Below are positions 9,831 to 20,373 of a stretch of 64,000 nt of DNA, piece after piece; within the stretch, counting starts at the first letter, position 1; each line of letters begins with the position of its first letter. Source of the stretch: Agrypnia vestita (taxonomy: Eukaryota; Arthropoda; Insecta; Trichoptera; Phryganeidae); assembly GCA_016648135.1 (NCBI GenBank), contig JADDOH010007983.1, positions 1 to 64,000 on the forward strand. The letters run 5' to 3'. Position numbers and translations under genes: made by a program. The notes beneath the pieces were generated by a model. That model did not search any database, was not told the origin of the DNA, and worked only from the letters and a program-made list of their open reading frames with translations.

Positions 9831-11290
9831 CAGTAATTGTGTTCTTGAAAAATTTGAACATATTCAAAGAAATGGTGAATATTTCTTAGTGGTGATGCGG
9901 TTTATAATAAATAAAGGTACATTGAGATTTGTTCAAGTGCGAGAAAATGTTCATTTGCGGGAATTCAAATATCGATGAGATGCTGGAGATTGGTTGGCAG
10001 ATGAAGGAAAAAACAGACACGAATATTGCAGTATGAATGTAGACAACAAATAAGACGAAAATCCTTCCTTTTAGATGCTGGATGTTGGGGATAAGGTACG
10101 GAAATGCCTCTTTCTTCGATATTCCTGGTCCAACTGCCACAACTCCTTCGTATGCCGAATTGATCACTGAACGACACAATATGCGGCTACGGTTTATTTA
10201 AAATATAAATGTTTGTTATGCGGGTTTAAGACGATATTTCTTTTTTTAATAGATGCGGTACTTCACACGTAGATACAAACGATGCGGAATTACAAGAAGC
10301 TTCTATTTTCACCAAAAACAATTGAACAGAAATTGGCGTGGCGTTTGGAATAATTTGAATTATATTATGCGGTTGAGTTATAAGTAGGTACGACAAATGT
10401 CGCTAGGTATATTAAATTAAGGTAGGCGGAGTGGGATTAATTAGAGATAAAAAGGATTATGAGGACAGGATTGGTAGGCCTCCATCTTACTGAAGTCCAA
10501 TTCAGCCACAACCACCGCCTCTACTCCTCCATATTTATCACTGGCCAAACCACTTAGCATAGAATCAATCAAACAATCTAGCAGAGCAATCTTATATTAA
10601 AATGGGGTTAAAATGAGGGGGTTGCGGAGAAAGCTGACCCGATCGCATTTCCATTTTAAAAGTTTCTCAAGTAGAAGTAAATATTGTTGAGATTTGCATA
10701 AGGTTGAACGGTGCTATGGTTTTACGTTACGAGAATGTGGAAGTTAAAGCTCATTGCGTGCTAGGCCACGTCGCAAAGAGGTGGAGGCAGTATCGAACTC
10801 ATTCCTGACCTTAATGTAGTTTTATCTTAACCTGATTACGTCGCAGCCTGCGAGGGGCGGAAGAATAGAACCTTCGCAAACACTTGTTGCCGACACGCAG
10901 TGGGCATACTTCAAGCATAATATAGATGGCCAATTTCGAAAAATCTCTTTGTCCATATATCAACAACGTTCTCATTAAAGAATTTCACTTTGCTTCTGAA
11001 ATATTATATAAAAGATTTTTTAACTAGAAAATGCACTGGTATTGAATTTTTATATTTATTTCATAATAATTAAGAATATTAAGACACTATAATAAATATA
11101 CTTGAGGAATTTATAGATATGGTTTTTATGAGGCAAAACGATTTTTTCTGAGTAACAATAATTTAAAATATAAGTATTTAAGTCTTACAGGAAGTATAAA
11201 AAGAAAATAAGATATGGGAATAGAATAACTTGTCTTTTTGTCAGGAGATTTCAAAAAAGAGGAGAACTGCATATAATAATAATCTGGACT
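9831..11290. other. No gene recognised
   Basis: The motif ATGCGG recurs about six times between 9894 and 10375 in otherwise unremarkable sequence. The open frames on the minus strand near 9886-10179 have no known motif. 10740-10900 is mildly GC-rich. Confidence 0.25.
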
Positions 11291-11294
11291 TTTT

Positions 11295-11620
11295 AGATAA
11301 ATTGAAAATAAATGAGAACTTGTGGAGTGCACGGGAATATGCGAAAAGATTAGAGAGTAAATATTTCTTGTAAATTGAGTTGTAGCCGCGCTCGAGAGAA
11401 CAGTTTGTTTTAACAAGAGAATGCAAAACCATAGAAAGCGAATTGTGAACCGGCGCAAATAAAGAGTACCTGTACGTGGAATATTTTGGTGGCAAATCAG
11501 TGCAAATTACGAAAAATGTATGATTTTATATACTAAGTAAGAGTTTAATTGATTTTAAGTGTTTCATCTGGATCTCACCACCGCGAATCCATGAAAATGT
11601 ATTAATGAAAAAAAATCAAT
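11295..11620 (+). mobile_element. LTR fragment (gypsy-type, decayed)
   Basis: Contains AATAAAGAGTACCTGTACGTGG and a 3' end CTCACCACCGCGAATCC. This parallels the LTR 3' ends at 42180-42222 (CCCGCAGCCACGACACG) and 57475-57610. No internal coding region is attached. Confidence 0.4.
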
Positions 11621-11783
11621 ATATCATCAGCGGAATCCTCATTTACCTTGTCTTATAACAAATTCATTGAACTGTATATTTTTTGTAATTTAAAATGTGT
11701 CACAGTAAAACAACACCATTTTTATTGTAGAGTATAACGGAAAGATTTAAATTTATTTGGTCATCCAATAGGAAGAGATAAAT

Positions 11784-12536
11784 CAACGGCTCCTACGTAT
11801 AATATCGTAACCCACAAATCGACGTTTTTTAGTTTTTTGTGTATTTCATATGTATTATATCTTTATTTCCAAGAAAGAAAAAAAAATATTTTGCAATAAA
11901 TAACTTTTTTTTCGGACGTATTTTATCGTATCTCAAACAATCACATATTTTTTTACGAAATATACTATCGTATGTAACACTTACGATGATTTGCGTTGGA
12001 AAATAACATAAGATAAATTTATTGTATGTAACACTTACGATAACATACGTTGGAAAATAACATAAGATAATTATCGTATGTAACACTTACGATAACATAC
12101 GTTGGAAAATAACATAAATAATTATCGTATGTAACACTTACGATAATATGCGTGAGAAAATAACATAAGAAAATTATCGTATGTAACACTTACGTTATTT
12201 TACGTCGCGTCTTTTCCGAAGTAAAATGTTGTAAGTCATTTATACGATATTTTACGTCGCGTCTTTTCTGAAGTTAAATGTTGTAAGTCATTTATACGAT
12301 ATTTTACGTCACGTCTTTTCCGAAGTATAATATCGTATGTGCATTTCTACAAAAACCGTTAATAATTTCGACTTTTTTGTGATTATTTATGAAACTACAG
12401 TATAAAGTAAAATATTGAAACGAAATTTCAAAAAAATTGGGTAATATTTAGATTTATACCGGACGAAAATATGTTCAAATCCTTCTCCTGTAAAATTGAA
12501 TTTTGTGGGTTACGATATTGTACGTAGGAGCCGTCG
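11784..12536. mobile_element. Inverted-repeat DNA element with internal arrays
   Basis: Left end CAACGGCTCCTACGTATAAT and right end (inverted) CGACGGCTCCTACGTACAAT match over about 33 bases through ATATCGTAACCCACAAA. AAAT flanks both sides (11780-11783 and 12537-12540) as a candidate target duplication. It has no coding capacity. The interior carries two tandem arrays with unit about 52 bases. Superfamily unassigned. Confidence 0.75.
11967..12340. repeat. Two adjacent tandem arrays, ~52-bp period
   Basis: Array 1 has five units starting ATCGTATGTAACACTTACG (about 11967, 12020, 12073, 12124, 12176); each unit start can fold into a hairpin. Array 2 has three units with TTTACGTCGCGTCTTTTCCG (about 12198, 12250, 12302). 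Both arrays have the same period although their sequences differ. Confidence 0.9.
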
Positions 12537-12903
12537 AAATACATGGTAAGAAATGAATACAAGAAAATAAAAATAAAATAGGTACATATATGCCTCCCAC
12601 AATTACAATAGATAAGACAATGATACTTTTACAGACTCATTTAACAGACATATTATGTTATGTAGATAAAACTTAGTGATAATAAGGAGGAAAAGTGAAA
12701 GTACACAGTAGTAATTAGTAATGCGTATAATGTATATAATGCACATGAAAGGTGACATATCTCCAGTATCTGCCTTACGATAGGACGATACTCTTCATAT
12801 TTGATATTAAAAATATCTATTGAATTCTAAGGTTAGGAACGAACGTAAGAGCATAAGAATACATGTGGGATAGAAGAGAATTTCCTATTGTTGGTGTGGT
12901 AAG

Positions 12904-13598
12904 TAGTGATGGGTCCGCTCTGTACTCACTACTACAATGTAGTACTACATTACATTGAAGTGCACACTTCGCACGTTTTGAGGTGTAGTGCACACTACAA
13001 ACTACAAACACCAAAGTTATTGAGAGTATAAACTCAAATAGTACACTTCATTTTAAAACGAACACTACAAAGTACACACACTTCAAAGTTATCGAAAGTA
13101 TGAGAAACATACTTTAAATAGTGCATTTTTTACGTGAAATTTTTGGGAAGTTGATGTAGATAACCTCCCCCCCCCCATGGTTTGAAAACTTTTGGGAACG
13201 AACGAAGAAATTTTTGGGAAGTTGATGTAGCTAAATGAAGAAATCTCTGGAAACTGTAATAACTCCCCCCCATCTTTTTTTTTTAGGTCGCCAAATGTTG
13301 CTTCGGAGAAAATATCGTCATTTTTTTTTAGCTCGTCAAATTTTTATTTGGGAAAAAAATGTTATATTTACTTCACTAGTACTACAATTTTGTAGTACAA
13401 TTACTTCATTTCATTACTTCACTTCATTAATATTATAATTACTTCATTATTCATTACTTCACTTCATTTCGCAGTACTACAATTACTTCACTTCATGTAG
13501 TTTTTATTACAATTGTAGTGTACATCTTGTAGTCTTCAAACTGGTGAACGTGTGTGTGTTGTAGTCTTCATTTTGAAATGTAGTTTTCCCCTTCGCTA
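12904..13598. mobile_element. Non-autonomous hAT element with target duplication
   Basis: Left end TAGTGATGGG and inverted right end TAGCGAAGGG are hAT-type termini. The flanking 8-mers GTGGTAAG (12896-12903) and GTGATAAG (13599-13606) match at 7 of 8 positions. The interior is made of short repeats (TAGTACTACA, ACTTCATT) near both ends and has no transposase. Two homopolymer-C tracts lie at 13160-13172 and 13263-13270. Confidence 0.82.
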
Positions 13599-13606
13599 GT
13601 GATAAG

Positions 13607-14435
13607 TTAAACGGAAAAAGAAGTAGACCTGTCTGGTAGATCTGAATACGACGTGGAAGTCTAGTAAGTTGGTGATTTCTGGAGAATCAATAATAATTTT
13701 GAAAAGAAACGATTGATCTGACATTATTCGCCTGTTTTCAAGAGCGTTCAATTTACCAAATTGTGTCAAGTCCAAATAGTTGAGATTTAAATTTAATTTA
13801 AATACAACAGTGTTGCTAACTAAGAACTGAATAAATTGGGTTTTTGAAATTTGCCATATCCGTTTATTTACGTAAGTTTAAATAATCACAGATGGCTTCG
13901 TAATTAACGCTGTTGCAAGAGAGCCATCTGTGATCTGTTTCGATCTTCAGCATTCTGACCTTTGCCACCTGTTTCAATCTGTAGCATCTGACGGCTTCCT
14001 GAAGACTTCTTGCAGACTTCCTCAAACCCTTTCATCTAGTTGGTGGCCTTCCGCGGAGACGGGTTTCTTCGACTCCTTACGCCACCGACTTTCCCGATGC
14101 AGCCGTAAGCCTTGTGGTACACCCGAAGCATTTCAGTACTATCACCTAGCTGCACACTTCCCAGACACACAGCAGCATAAGTTGTTCCACGTGCTTTGCG
14201 GATATTAAGGCTTCTTATAATGCTATTTGCCTATTCTATTTTTATTTCCAGATAATAAATCAATTAGATGAATCGACGCCCCTATTGATTGCAACGGCAT
14301 GCAACCTGTACTGTATGGTACAAATAATCTGTACTTACTAAATTAGAATTTCTACAAAATAAATCGAAACAAGATATGTCTCGTAATGCTCGATATCGCA
14401 ATTATTATTATATAAAATTATTCAGATTTTAATAT
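13607..14435. other. No element recognised
   Basis: 13930-14210 is moderately GC-rich with an open frame of 92 codons (plus) that shows no known motif. It could be part of an LTR element next to the LTR at 14440, but nothing supports this directly. Confidence 0.25.
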
Positions 14436-14439
14436 ATTA

Positions 14440-14886
14440 TCATGAGACGTAGCTGTGGAAGGCAAATGAAAACTCTGGGAATTAGTTATCAATTTATAAA
14501 ATATGTTAACAAATTCACAAAGTCACTGGACACGAATTTGATTTAAACACTATTCTTTAATTCACACCATTTCTCAAATAATCACTGATCTGTGAAACAC
14601 TTCTTTATCATTTTCTCGAATATTCTGTTCAATCAAACGTAAGTAGGTATTTCGCTCGATATCTGTCGCTTAATTAATCTGCACGTTGGTCAAACCTCAA
14701 AATAAGCATGAACCACCGCGACGCTGAGTCTGATTTTTATACGAAACACGTTGGTTTTTCGAACCTCCTAGATAATTCAATATATTTCAAGTGTTTACGA
14801 GAATATTTCCGTCGCTTCCAGACTGTACCAGATGTTTGTAGATGATTCCAGAGTGTTATGGAGTGTTCCAGAGATGAACCTCGTTA
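14440..14886 (-). mobile_element. Solo LTR, gypsy-type family
   Basis: On the minus strand it starts near the sense CTAACGAGGTTCATCTC and ends CACAGCTACGTCTCATG. It shares GTCCAGTGACTTTGTG with the LTR at 48140-48400 and the AGGCAAATGAAAA block with the LTRs at 27866, 36016 and 14927. Ends are degraded; no target duplication. Confidence 0.5.
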
Positions 14887-14926
14887 GTGCGCAATTTAAT
14901 CAGGATTCTAGCATCTGTTGCAACAC

Positions 14927-15310
14927 TGTTACGGGATCGCGACGATTGGAGGCAAATGAAACACTTGAAATTCATAAACTTTTTGTTTAATCACCAGTCA
15001 CTGATTACTAACTTAACTGTAGCAACTATTTGGACTAATTTTACGCTCATCACGCGAGATTTTTCCACAATTACGTAGATTGGTACTTTTCTATTTCGAT
15101 ATATGTACTTTTGTTTATCGCCTGCTTATGGTCAATCGCACGAGTTTACAATTCGCTCGCTTCTGTGACATTGCCGAACTGTTACAACAAAATTAAACCG
15201 CGTGGCGATTATGTCGCCCTTTATATAGAGTTTCGAGTTTCAAGACGTTTCGCAAATATTGTCGGCATTTCCACCGTTTATTCTACACCTTTGAAGTAAT
15301 TTCCTATTTC
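14927..15310 (-). mobile_element. Second LTR, same superfamily
   Basis: Starts on the plus strand at TGTTACGGGATCGCGACG and shares AGGCAAATGAAACACTTG with its neighbour. 15060-15170 (CGCACGAGTTTACAATTCGC) is repeated at 38510-38590. It lies only about 40 bases after the previous LTR in the same orientation, with no internal region between them. Confidence 0.5.
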
Positions 15311-16475
15311 CTGAAAAACATTCTGAGTACTTTAATGTCACTTTTTTAGTCTAATTTGTAGGCACACCTCAATTTTATAAAAACTGAATTAAAGTGTTGT
15401 AAAAATAAATTCGATTTAAAATGTGGAATGGTGTATAAAAATTCATTAAATATGATGTAAAATAAGTAAATAAAAAAAAAATTATGCATTACCTGTAAAT
15501 GCAGTACCTATCCAAATATTAAATACGTTAAAGGTTGAAACAAATTTTCGAACGGTATGTTCTTCAGTTGTTTCTGCAGCTCTTGCTTGTGAGTGATGTG
15601 ATTATCAAATTAAATCGAAATAATGAACAAATCATCAAATCATTGAAATGATTTAATAATGTATATTCATCTACTTTACGCAAATGTTAAAACATTCAGA
15701 GCTCTAGCTAGTCGTAAAGTTGGTAAAAAATAAATAACAATATTTCACCGTAACAAACAGCAAACAAACAGATAAAGAGAGTTAAATAAAAGCATGTAAA
15801 ACTGATAATTGATCGACAAAAGCTTTCGATGATGTTGATTGAAATACATGATCACTTCTCGACAACTTCCCCTGTCAGACTATCCTCTCGGCCGTCATTC
15901 TCTTCCTGTCAATTGAGAACCGCTTTCATCATTTTATAACCTCGTCATTACCTTTTTACGTCACTTAACCCATTACGTCATTTCCTTACAGCCGTCTATT
16001 TTCATTTCCGTGTCTAAAAATAAACGCTATTATTCCACACACTTCTATTGGACAGGTACAACTGAGGTTTCACTTCAGGTGTAATTGTTTGCTTTAACGT
16101 CACAACAACGACTCACCCTTGAGCTCCTCGTGTGGGGTGGTTTGTACTAGTATCGTTGACTCTCTTAAGGCTTTTGACGTGAGTACGTCTTTAAATTCGG
16201 TTCGGGGTAAGGGTGGCCGTCAGGTAAATGGATCAGATTTTAAAAGCCTACATCTAAGAAAGCACACAACGCAATGGAAGTTGGATGATCTCAATAGTTT
16301 GAGAATAGGCGTTTTTTTTTTCAAATTGCATCAGCTGCGTCTGCACGCCCTCTGCGCCACGTGCGAGACAGTCACGTAATCAAAATGATTTAGGATGCTC
16401 ATTCAACTTAAGTACGTCGTAGATTTTAAACCATAATTCCAAACGGAATGAAATAAATTTTAAAAGGTCGTCTTT
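15311..16475. other. No gene recognised; CGTCA cluster
   Basis: 15500-15620 resembles 31140-31460 (TATCCAAATATTAAA...CGTT). Between about 15890 and 15990 there are four CGTCA sites, two as TTACGTCA. The open frame at 16119-16379 has no motif. Confidence 0.3.
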
Positions 16476-16479
16476 TGAC

Positions 16480-16746
16480 ATCGGCAACGGCCAGGGTGGC
16501 CAGTCGTGAGATAATCGAAGCGATGAATAAAACGAAATAATCGAGCGAAGTGCCCAAGTGGCGAAACAAACCAGCGCGACTTCTGTGTGCGGGAATTGAA
16601 TATTCTACGAGCGGTAAATAAGTGTTACCCAGCGACAATAAAGTGTTCGTTCGTGCGAAATAGTGTAGATCAAAGAATAATTCGTGTTAAGTGACTTTAA
16701 TTCATTTACAGTGCATTAATACGCCCGCTACAGCCACGACACGTAT
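16480..16746 (+). mobile_element. LTR fragment, same family as 27866-28341
   Basis: Plus-strand GGCCAGGGTGGCCAGTCGTG, ATATTCTACGAGCGGTAAATAAGTG and the end CGCTACAGCCACGACACGTA match the reverse complement of 27866-28200 closely. AATAAAG at about 16637 could be the polyadenylation signal. Confidence 0.65.
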
Positions 16747-16859
16747 CAATATTATGTTCGATACTCTTGTCTGGCAGTATTTGTCAGCTTAATTTTAAAT
16801 AAGTAAAATAGTAAATTATCGCAAATTTTTCGCTAAATCACAGCTTTAAAGTTTTAGAA

Positions 16860-17130
16860 AACATTATTGCATTTTCAAATAAAACACCGCCGTAATCTGC
16901 GGAAGTTATTTCAAAGTTCTCCCGCGCTCGTTCCGCGCGCTGCGGAAACGCCGCTGCGAAGTTGGTCCTCTCGCGGTTACATCGGAAAACGTTTACGGGA
17001 CTTCCGGAACTTTCAGTCACGTGACAATTTGTCAAAATCCCTCCCCGGTGGTGGGGGTGGTGGCTCCATCCGCCCGCCCCATTGTCAACATCCCATCCTG
17101 CGGTGACGGCGCCCAGGTGTTGTGCGAGCC
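16860..17130. other. CpG-rich patch
   Basis: High CpG density (CCGCGCTCGTTCCGCGCGCTG) ending in a GGTGGTGGGGGTGGTGG run. Open frames on both strands lack motifs. Possible host promoter or exon; no direct evidence. Confidence 0.3.
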
Positions 17131-17230
17131 TGGATATCATTGTCAGCTGGGGGTGCATTCTTGGGAAGCATTTAGGGCATCAGATGTGTGGAACAATTTT
17201 AAAGAGAAATGAAAATGGAAATAAAAAATG

Positions 17231-17326
17231 TTATATATTCAAGAACACATTCATATTTGTGAAGTTGTAATTTTTCTGTAGAAAAATTACAACTTCACAA
17301 ATATGAATGTGTTCTTGAATATATAA
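17231..17326. repeat. Perfect 46-bp hairpin, 4-nt loop
   Basis: Arms 17231-17276 and 17281-17326 are exact reverse complements, with TGTA as the only spacer. The outermost pair is TTATATATTC/GAATATATAA. Pairing stops immediately outside (G at 17230, T at 17327). Confidence 0.97.
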
Positions 17327-17329
17327 TAT

Positions 17330-17660
17330 CTGTTGTATAAATGTATGTCCAAATAAAAATGAATTATTCAATTAATCATGGCGTCCATCTAGCGGTGGCA
17401 TTGCAAAGTAATTTCAACTACCGTATCAAAAAAGTGGATTGCTCTATGGACAAAAATAAAAATTAATCAATTAATAAAAAATAAGAACTACATATAAGGT
17501 CGATATACTCACGGAAACATAGAGGGTTGCTATAGCTTAGTGGTCAGAGCACCGGCCCCGGAAAGGAGGTGACCTGGGTTCGAATCCCAGTAGTAACCTA
17601 ATATTTTTTCGTGAATTAGATTTTTCTGTATGTCTTTCTAATTGATTAATTAATTTGGTT
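17330..17660 (+). repeat. Dispersed repeat family with internal tRNA-like module (A)
   Basis: Matches 56190-56530 (minus) on both sides of a tRNA-like segment. Upstream shared blocks are TGGCGTCCATCTAGCGGT, AAGTGGATTGCT and CTACATATAAGG; downstream are TTTTTTCGT and CTTCTAATTGATTAAT. Conservation of both flanks shows the module is internal to the repeat. Confidence 0.7.
17525..17598 (+). pseudogene. tRNA-like sequence, 74 nt
   Basis: Seven acceptor pairs GGTTGCT/AGTAACC (one G-T), a D arm with A box TAGCTTAGTGG, and a perfect five-pair T arm with B box GGTTCGAATCC. The anticodon stem does not close (CCGGC against AGGAG). It is therefore tRNA-derived with usable internal promoter boxes, not a clear functional tRNA gene. 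Confidence 0.7.
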
Positions 17661-17790
17661 ATTAAAAAATGTTAAGCCGGTTTTTAAATTCACTTTGTGA
17701 CATCTTTTTCTTCGATTCAAATACAGGCTTCAAAATTTTACATACCAACTCTAGGGAATATTTTGAGAATGTTCAAATTTGTCTAGAATA
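17640..17790 (+). pseudogene. Possible Penelope-like C-terminal remnant
   Basis: Part of an open frame (17669-17884) containing FKILHTNSREYFENVQICLE. The ILHTN...LE spacing resembles the PLE tail at 34050-34160 (LQILHTNYTE...LEILEIRK). No ribozyme core follows. Weak. Confidence 0.35.
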
Positions 17791-17825
17791 CAATACTGGA
17801 TTTTATCCTCAGAGGACATCATTAA

Positions 17826-18030
17826 TCAATATAATATATTATAGATGTCTCATAGAGACGAATAATTTGTATAAAGAGTTGTAGAGCCAAGAGTGATGAT
17901 AATGTTGATATGGAAAAGTAGGTATGGATGTCTTTCTGGGTGTTCATAGGACTTACGACGATCGTATGGCTGGCTTAAGTGATCACTTTACACCCATTAT
18001 AAGACTAACACATCTATCAAGTTTTTGGAA
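17826..18030. mobile_element. GTCTC-palindrome MITE, one arm
   Basis: TATTATAGATGTCTCATAGAG then CATAGGACTTACGACGATCG and GGCTTAAGTGATCACTTTACAC, as in 36700-37030. Second arm missing. Confidence 0.6.
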
Positions 18031-18654
18031 GTTATATATTATATTTACGATCTCTATATGATTTATTTAACCATTTAGAATTGATTAATTTTGAATGTCA
18101 AATTCGATAAATGAGGCTTATGTTGAATTTATATTTCTAATATCTCAGACTTTGTTTAATATAAAAACTGTTCGACAAAAATAATAACATTTATTTTATA
18201 TTTCTAAAAAAAAAATAAAGTAATTTTATTCTAAATGAAGCAAATAATACGTGTTCAAATAATATAAATAATAAAGTATTCATAAAATCAGCTGCTGTTA
18301 ATTTGTCGTATAGTTGCCAAATATAAGGCTGTTTTATGCGATAATATTCAAATGTTGGTATGTTTAATGTTACCTAATTTTTTTTTATAATTTTTTATGT
18401 CTTTTTTTTTAAATATTTTATAAAAAAATATTTTGTAAAAAAAATATATATAAGGATAACTAAATTTGCAGAGATGGTAAATCAAGAGCAGATTACATGC
18501 GAGAATATAGGCAGCGTAAATGCGAAGAAAAATAAAAAACTGGTGTAAAAAAAAAAAACGAATAATACTTTCACGGAAATTTATTTCGTTATTGAGAAAA
18601 GATGTTATGCATTATTCGCTACTATTTGATTTTTAAATTTCTAAATTATTTATT
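18031..18654. other. AT-rich, nothing recognised
   Basis: Poly-A and poly-T tracts; no motif on either strand. Confidence 0.3.
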
Positions 18655-19195
18655 TAATTTATTTATTGAACTAAATGGACATAGTCCAATAAAATATAAT
18701 ACATAACATGAACAATATAAAATACATCAGAATAAAAGTTTTAGCAATTTAAAACAAAAGCAAGGACAAATGAAGAGTACCTAGATACTAACAAGATGGA
18801 GATAAGATCTGGATTATCTAATCAGAGAGTGTTTGAATCTCGACAGACTTACACCGAAGAAGTCCAGATCCTGTCTTGAGTTTATAAGACGACATAACCA
18901 AGACATCGGAGCATGGAATCCATAATTGGTTCTATGGTGACTAAGAAACAACAGTTCATTATTTCTGAGTCTACGGGAAGGGATATTGAATTTTATTTGG
19001 CCCAGTAACGAAGGCGCATCAGTGTGGCCGTTTAATATTTTGAATATGGTGATTAAGTCAGTGTTTTCTCTACGTTTTTGGAGGTTATAAATTTTTAACA
19101 TTGACTGAATTTCACTGCACGAGTAGTCTCCTCTATCCAAGCCCATCATCCATGCAACTTTTCTTTTTTTTTTCCATGCGTCTTTTGAAGTCATT
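18655..19195 (-). pseudogene. CR1/Jockey-like LINE, reverse transcriptase C-terminus
   Basis: The frame 19194-18814 reads CSEIQSMLKIYNLQKRRENTDLITIFKILNGH, then IPSRRLRNNELLF, RTNYGFHAPMSWLCRLIN and FFGVSLSRFKHSL. These are the L..RR...DL...FKIL.G and RTNYG...P...LCR..N motifs of CR1/Jockey reverse transcriptase tails. A 3' UTR follows to (AATAAATAA) at 18655. An upstream piece of the same kind of enzyme lies at 19772-20035 in the same orientation, on the far side of a piggyBac fragment. It is probably one LINE copy that was split. Confidence 0.85.
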
Positions 19196-19768
19196 GTTCA
19201 AATAGGCTGTGCATCACAGTTATAACTATCACTGTCAGAGCTGTCAGAGGATTCAGCTTCCTCAAAAAAATCTTCTATTTCCGTATATGATTCTTGATCA
19301 TCTGACACTTCTAACATAATTTATATATCACTGTCTCTCATTTTTAGAGTACCAAATTAGTTTTACAACCGTCAACTAAAGAATGCGTTGTTAGACTGAG
19401 AGAATAATATAATCAAAGACAAATTATCATACTGTTGATTTTGTATCACTGGTAATGTAAGTAGAATTACAAAAGACACACGAACATAATCCTATACACA
19501 AATCGGAACCAATTACCTCAATTCTAATGAACGATAACCAGACATGACGTTTTGTGGGTCAAACTTGACCCGAAGGCCGTTAGAGTAAAAAAGTTCGTAC
19601 GCACAATAACATAAGTTATAAAAAAAATATTAATTTGAAAATAAGCTTAAGACAGCGATTAAATAAAAGTCATAAAATATCAATATTTAAAAACCGTTAT
19701 TTTTACAGAAAATTGCTCATTCATCCCAAAATGGGTCAAAATTGACCCGAAGACCTTACGAAGGTTAA
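19196..19768 (-). mobile_element. piggyBac-like 5' fragment
   Basis: On the minus strand TTAA (19768-19765) is followed by CCTTCGTAAGGTCTTCGGG and the palindrome GGGTCAATTTTGACCC (19748-19733). A second such palindrome lies at 19571-19556 as a subterminal repeat. TTAA is the piggyBac target. The element then contains the acidic start of a transposase and breaks off; its other end is missing. Confidence 0.65.
19198..19317 (-). pseudogene. piggyBac-like transposase, acidic N-terminus
   Basis: A 39-codon frame from ATG at 19317 to a stop at 19200-19198. It reads MLEVSDDQESYTEIEDFFEE and then AESSDSSDSDSYNCD. A short acidic, serine-rich leader is typical of piggyBac transposases, and the position about 450 bases inside the TTAA end fits. 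The catalytic DDBD domain is not present. The stop and the break into LINE sequence show a truncated gene. Assignment depends mostly on the terminal repeats, since acidic leaders are not specific. Confidence 0.5.
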
Positions 19769-19771
19769 GAA

Positions 19772-20035
19772 ACGATATTGCACGGATTTGATACGACTTA
19801 TTTGGTTAATATAGGAAGGGAAACCAAATCACAGAGGCATATTCTAAGATAGGACGGACAAGTGAACAGTTACGAATTTTGATAGTGTGAATATTTGTAA
19901 AATCAGAAGACATTATGTTGACAAAGCATAAAAGTTTTAAGTTTTTATTTACCACATAATCTATTTGTTCATTAAATGTAAGTTTATAGTCCAGTTGTAG
20001 ACTTGATTACATCCAATTTTATATTTTCTGTTCGG
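19772..20035 (-). pseudogene. LINE reverse transcriptase, thumb region
   Basis: Minus-strand translation with no stop over most of its length reads LDYKLTFNEQIDYVVNKNLK, then LVRPILEYASVIW and, after a frame break, INQISRIKSVQYR. D.KLTF..HI and LEYASVIW...I..I..IQ.R are hallmark segments of CR1/Jockey reverse transcriptases. It precedes, in sense, the C-terminal part at 19194-18814. No long frame is open across it because of the frame break. Confidence 0.8.
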
Positions 20036-20142
20036 AGAATATTTTTTCTTCTTCTGTATGAAGGCTTGAACTTTGTGGCGACATTATTATTAAAATAAAA
20101 CACAAATCACTTTGTTTTCACCACTTTATTAGATTAAACAAT

Positions 20143-20180
20143 CTACATGTTTCGAGAATGATGTTCTCTCCTTCAGGATT
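20143..20180 (-). ncRNA. Hammerhead-ribozyme-like core
   Basis: Minus strand: CTGAAGG (20176-20170, last core A replaced by G), stem II AGAGAAC-type pairing, GAAAC (20153-20149), palindrome ACATGT, H17 = A. Stem I pairs over six bases with GATTGT. Confidence 0.55.
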
Positions 20181-20373
20181 ATAAAAACGTTAATATTAAT
20201 TCTAATATAATAAATACATATTTTGAATATTTTTCCATTTAACATTCCACATTGTCCAGATGACCTATAATAATTAACACCTCGAACCCCCCCCTCCCCT
20301 CACCTACCCCCTCACCCAACCCTTCACCGTAACACATTTGCTTGGTTTAACTTTTAAAAATCTTTAGTACACA

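Noticed and set aside
11967..12340. CRISPR-like array
   Set aside because: Units are contiguous tandem repeats without variable spacers, inside a eukaryotic DNA element.
13930..14208. 92-codon frame as host gene
   Set aside because: No domain recognised, cysteine/serine-rich composition typical of random frames, adjacent to LTR remnants.
17525..17598. Functional nuclear tRNA gene
   Set aside because: Acceptor, D and T arms fold, but the anticodon stem does not close, and the sequence is part of a dispersed repeat with a second copy at 56190.
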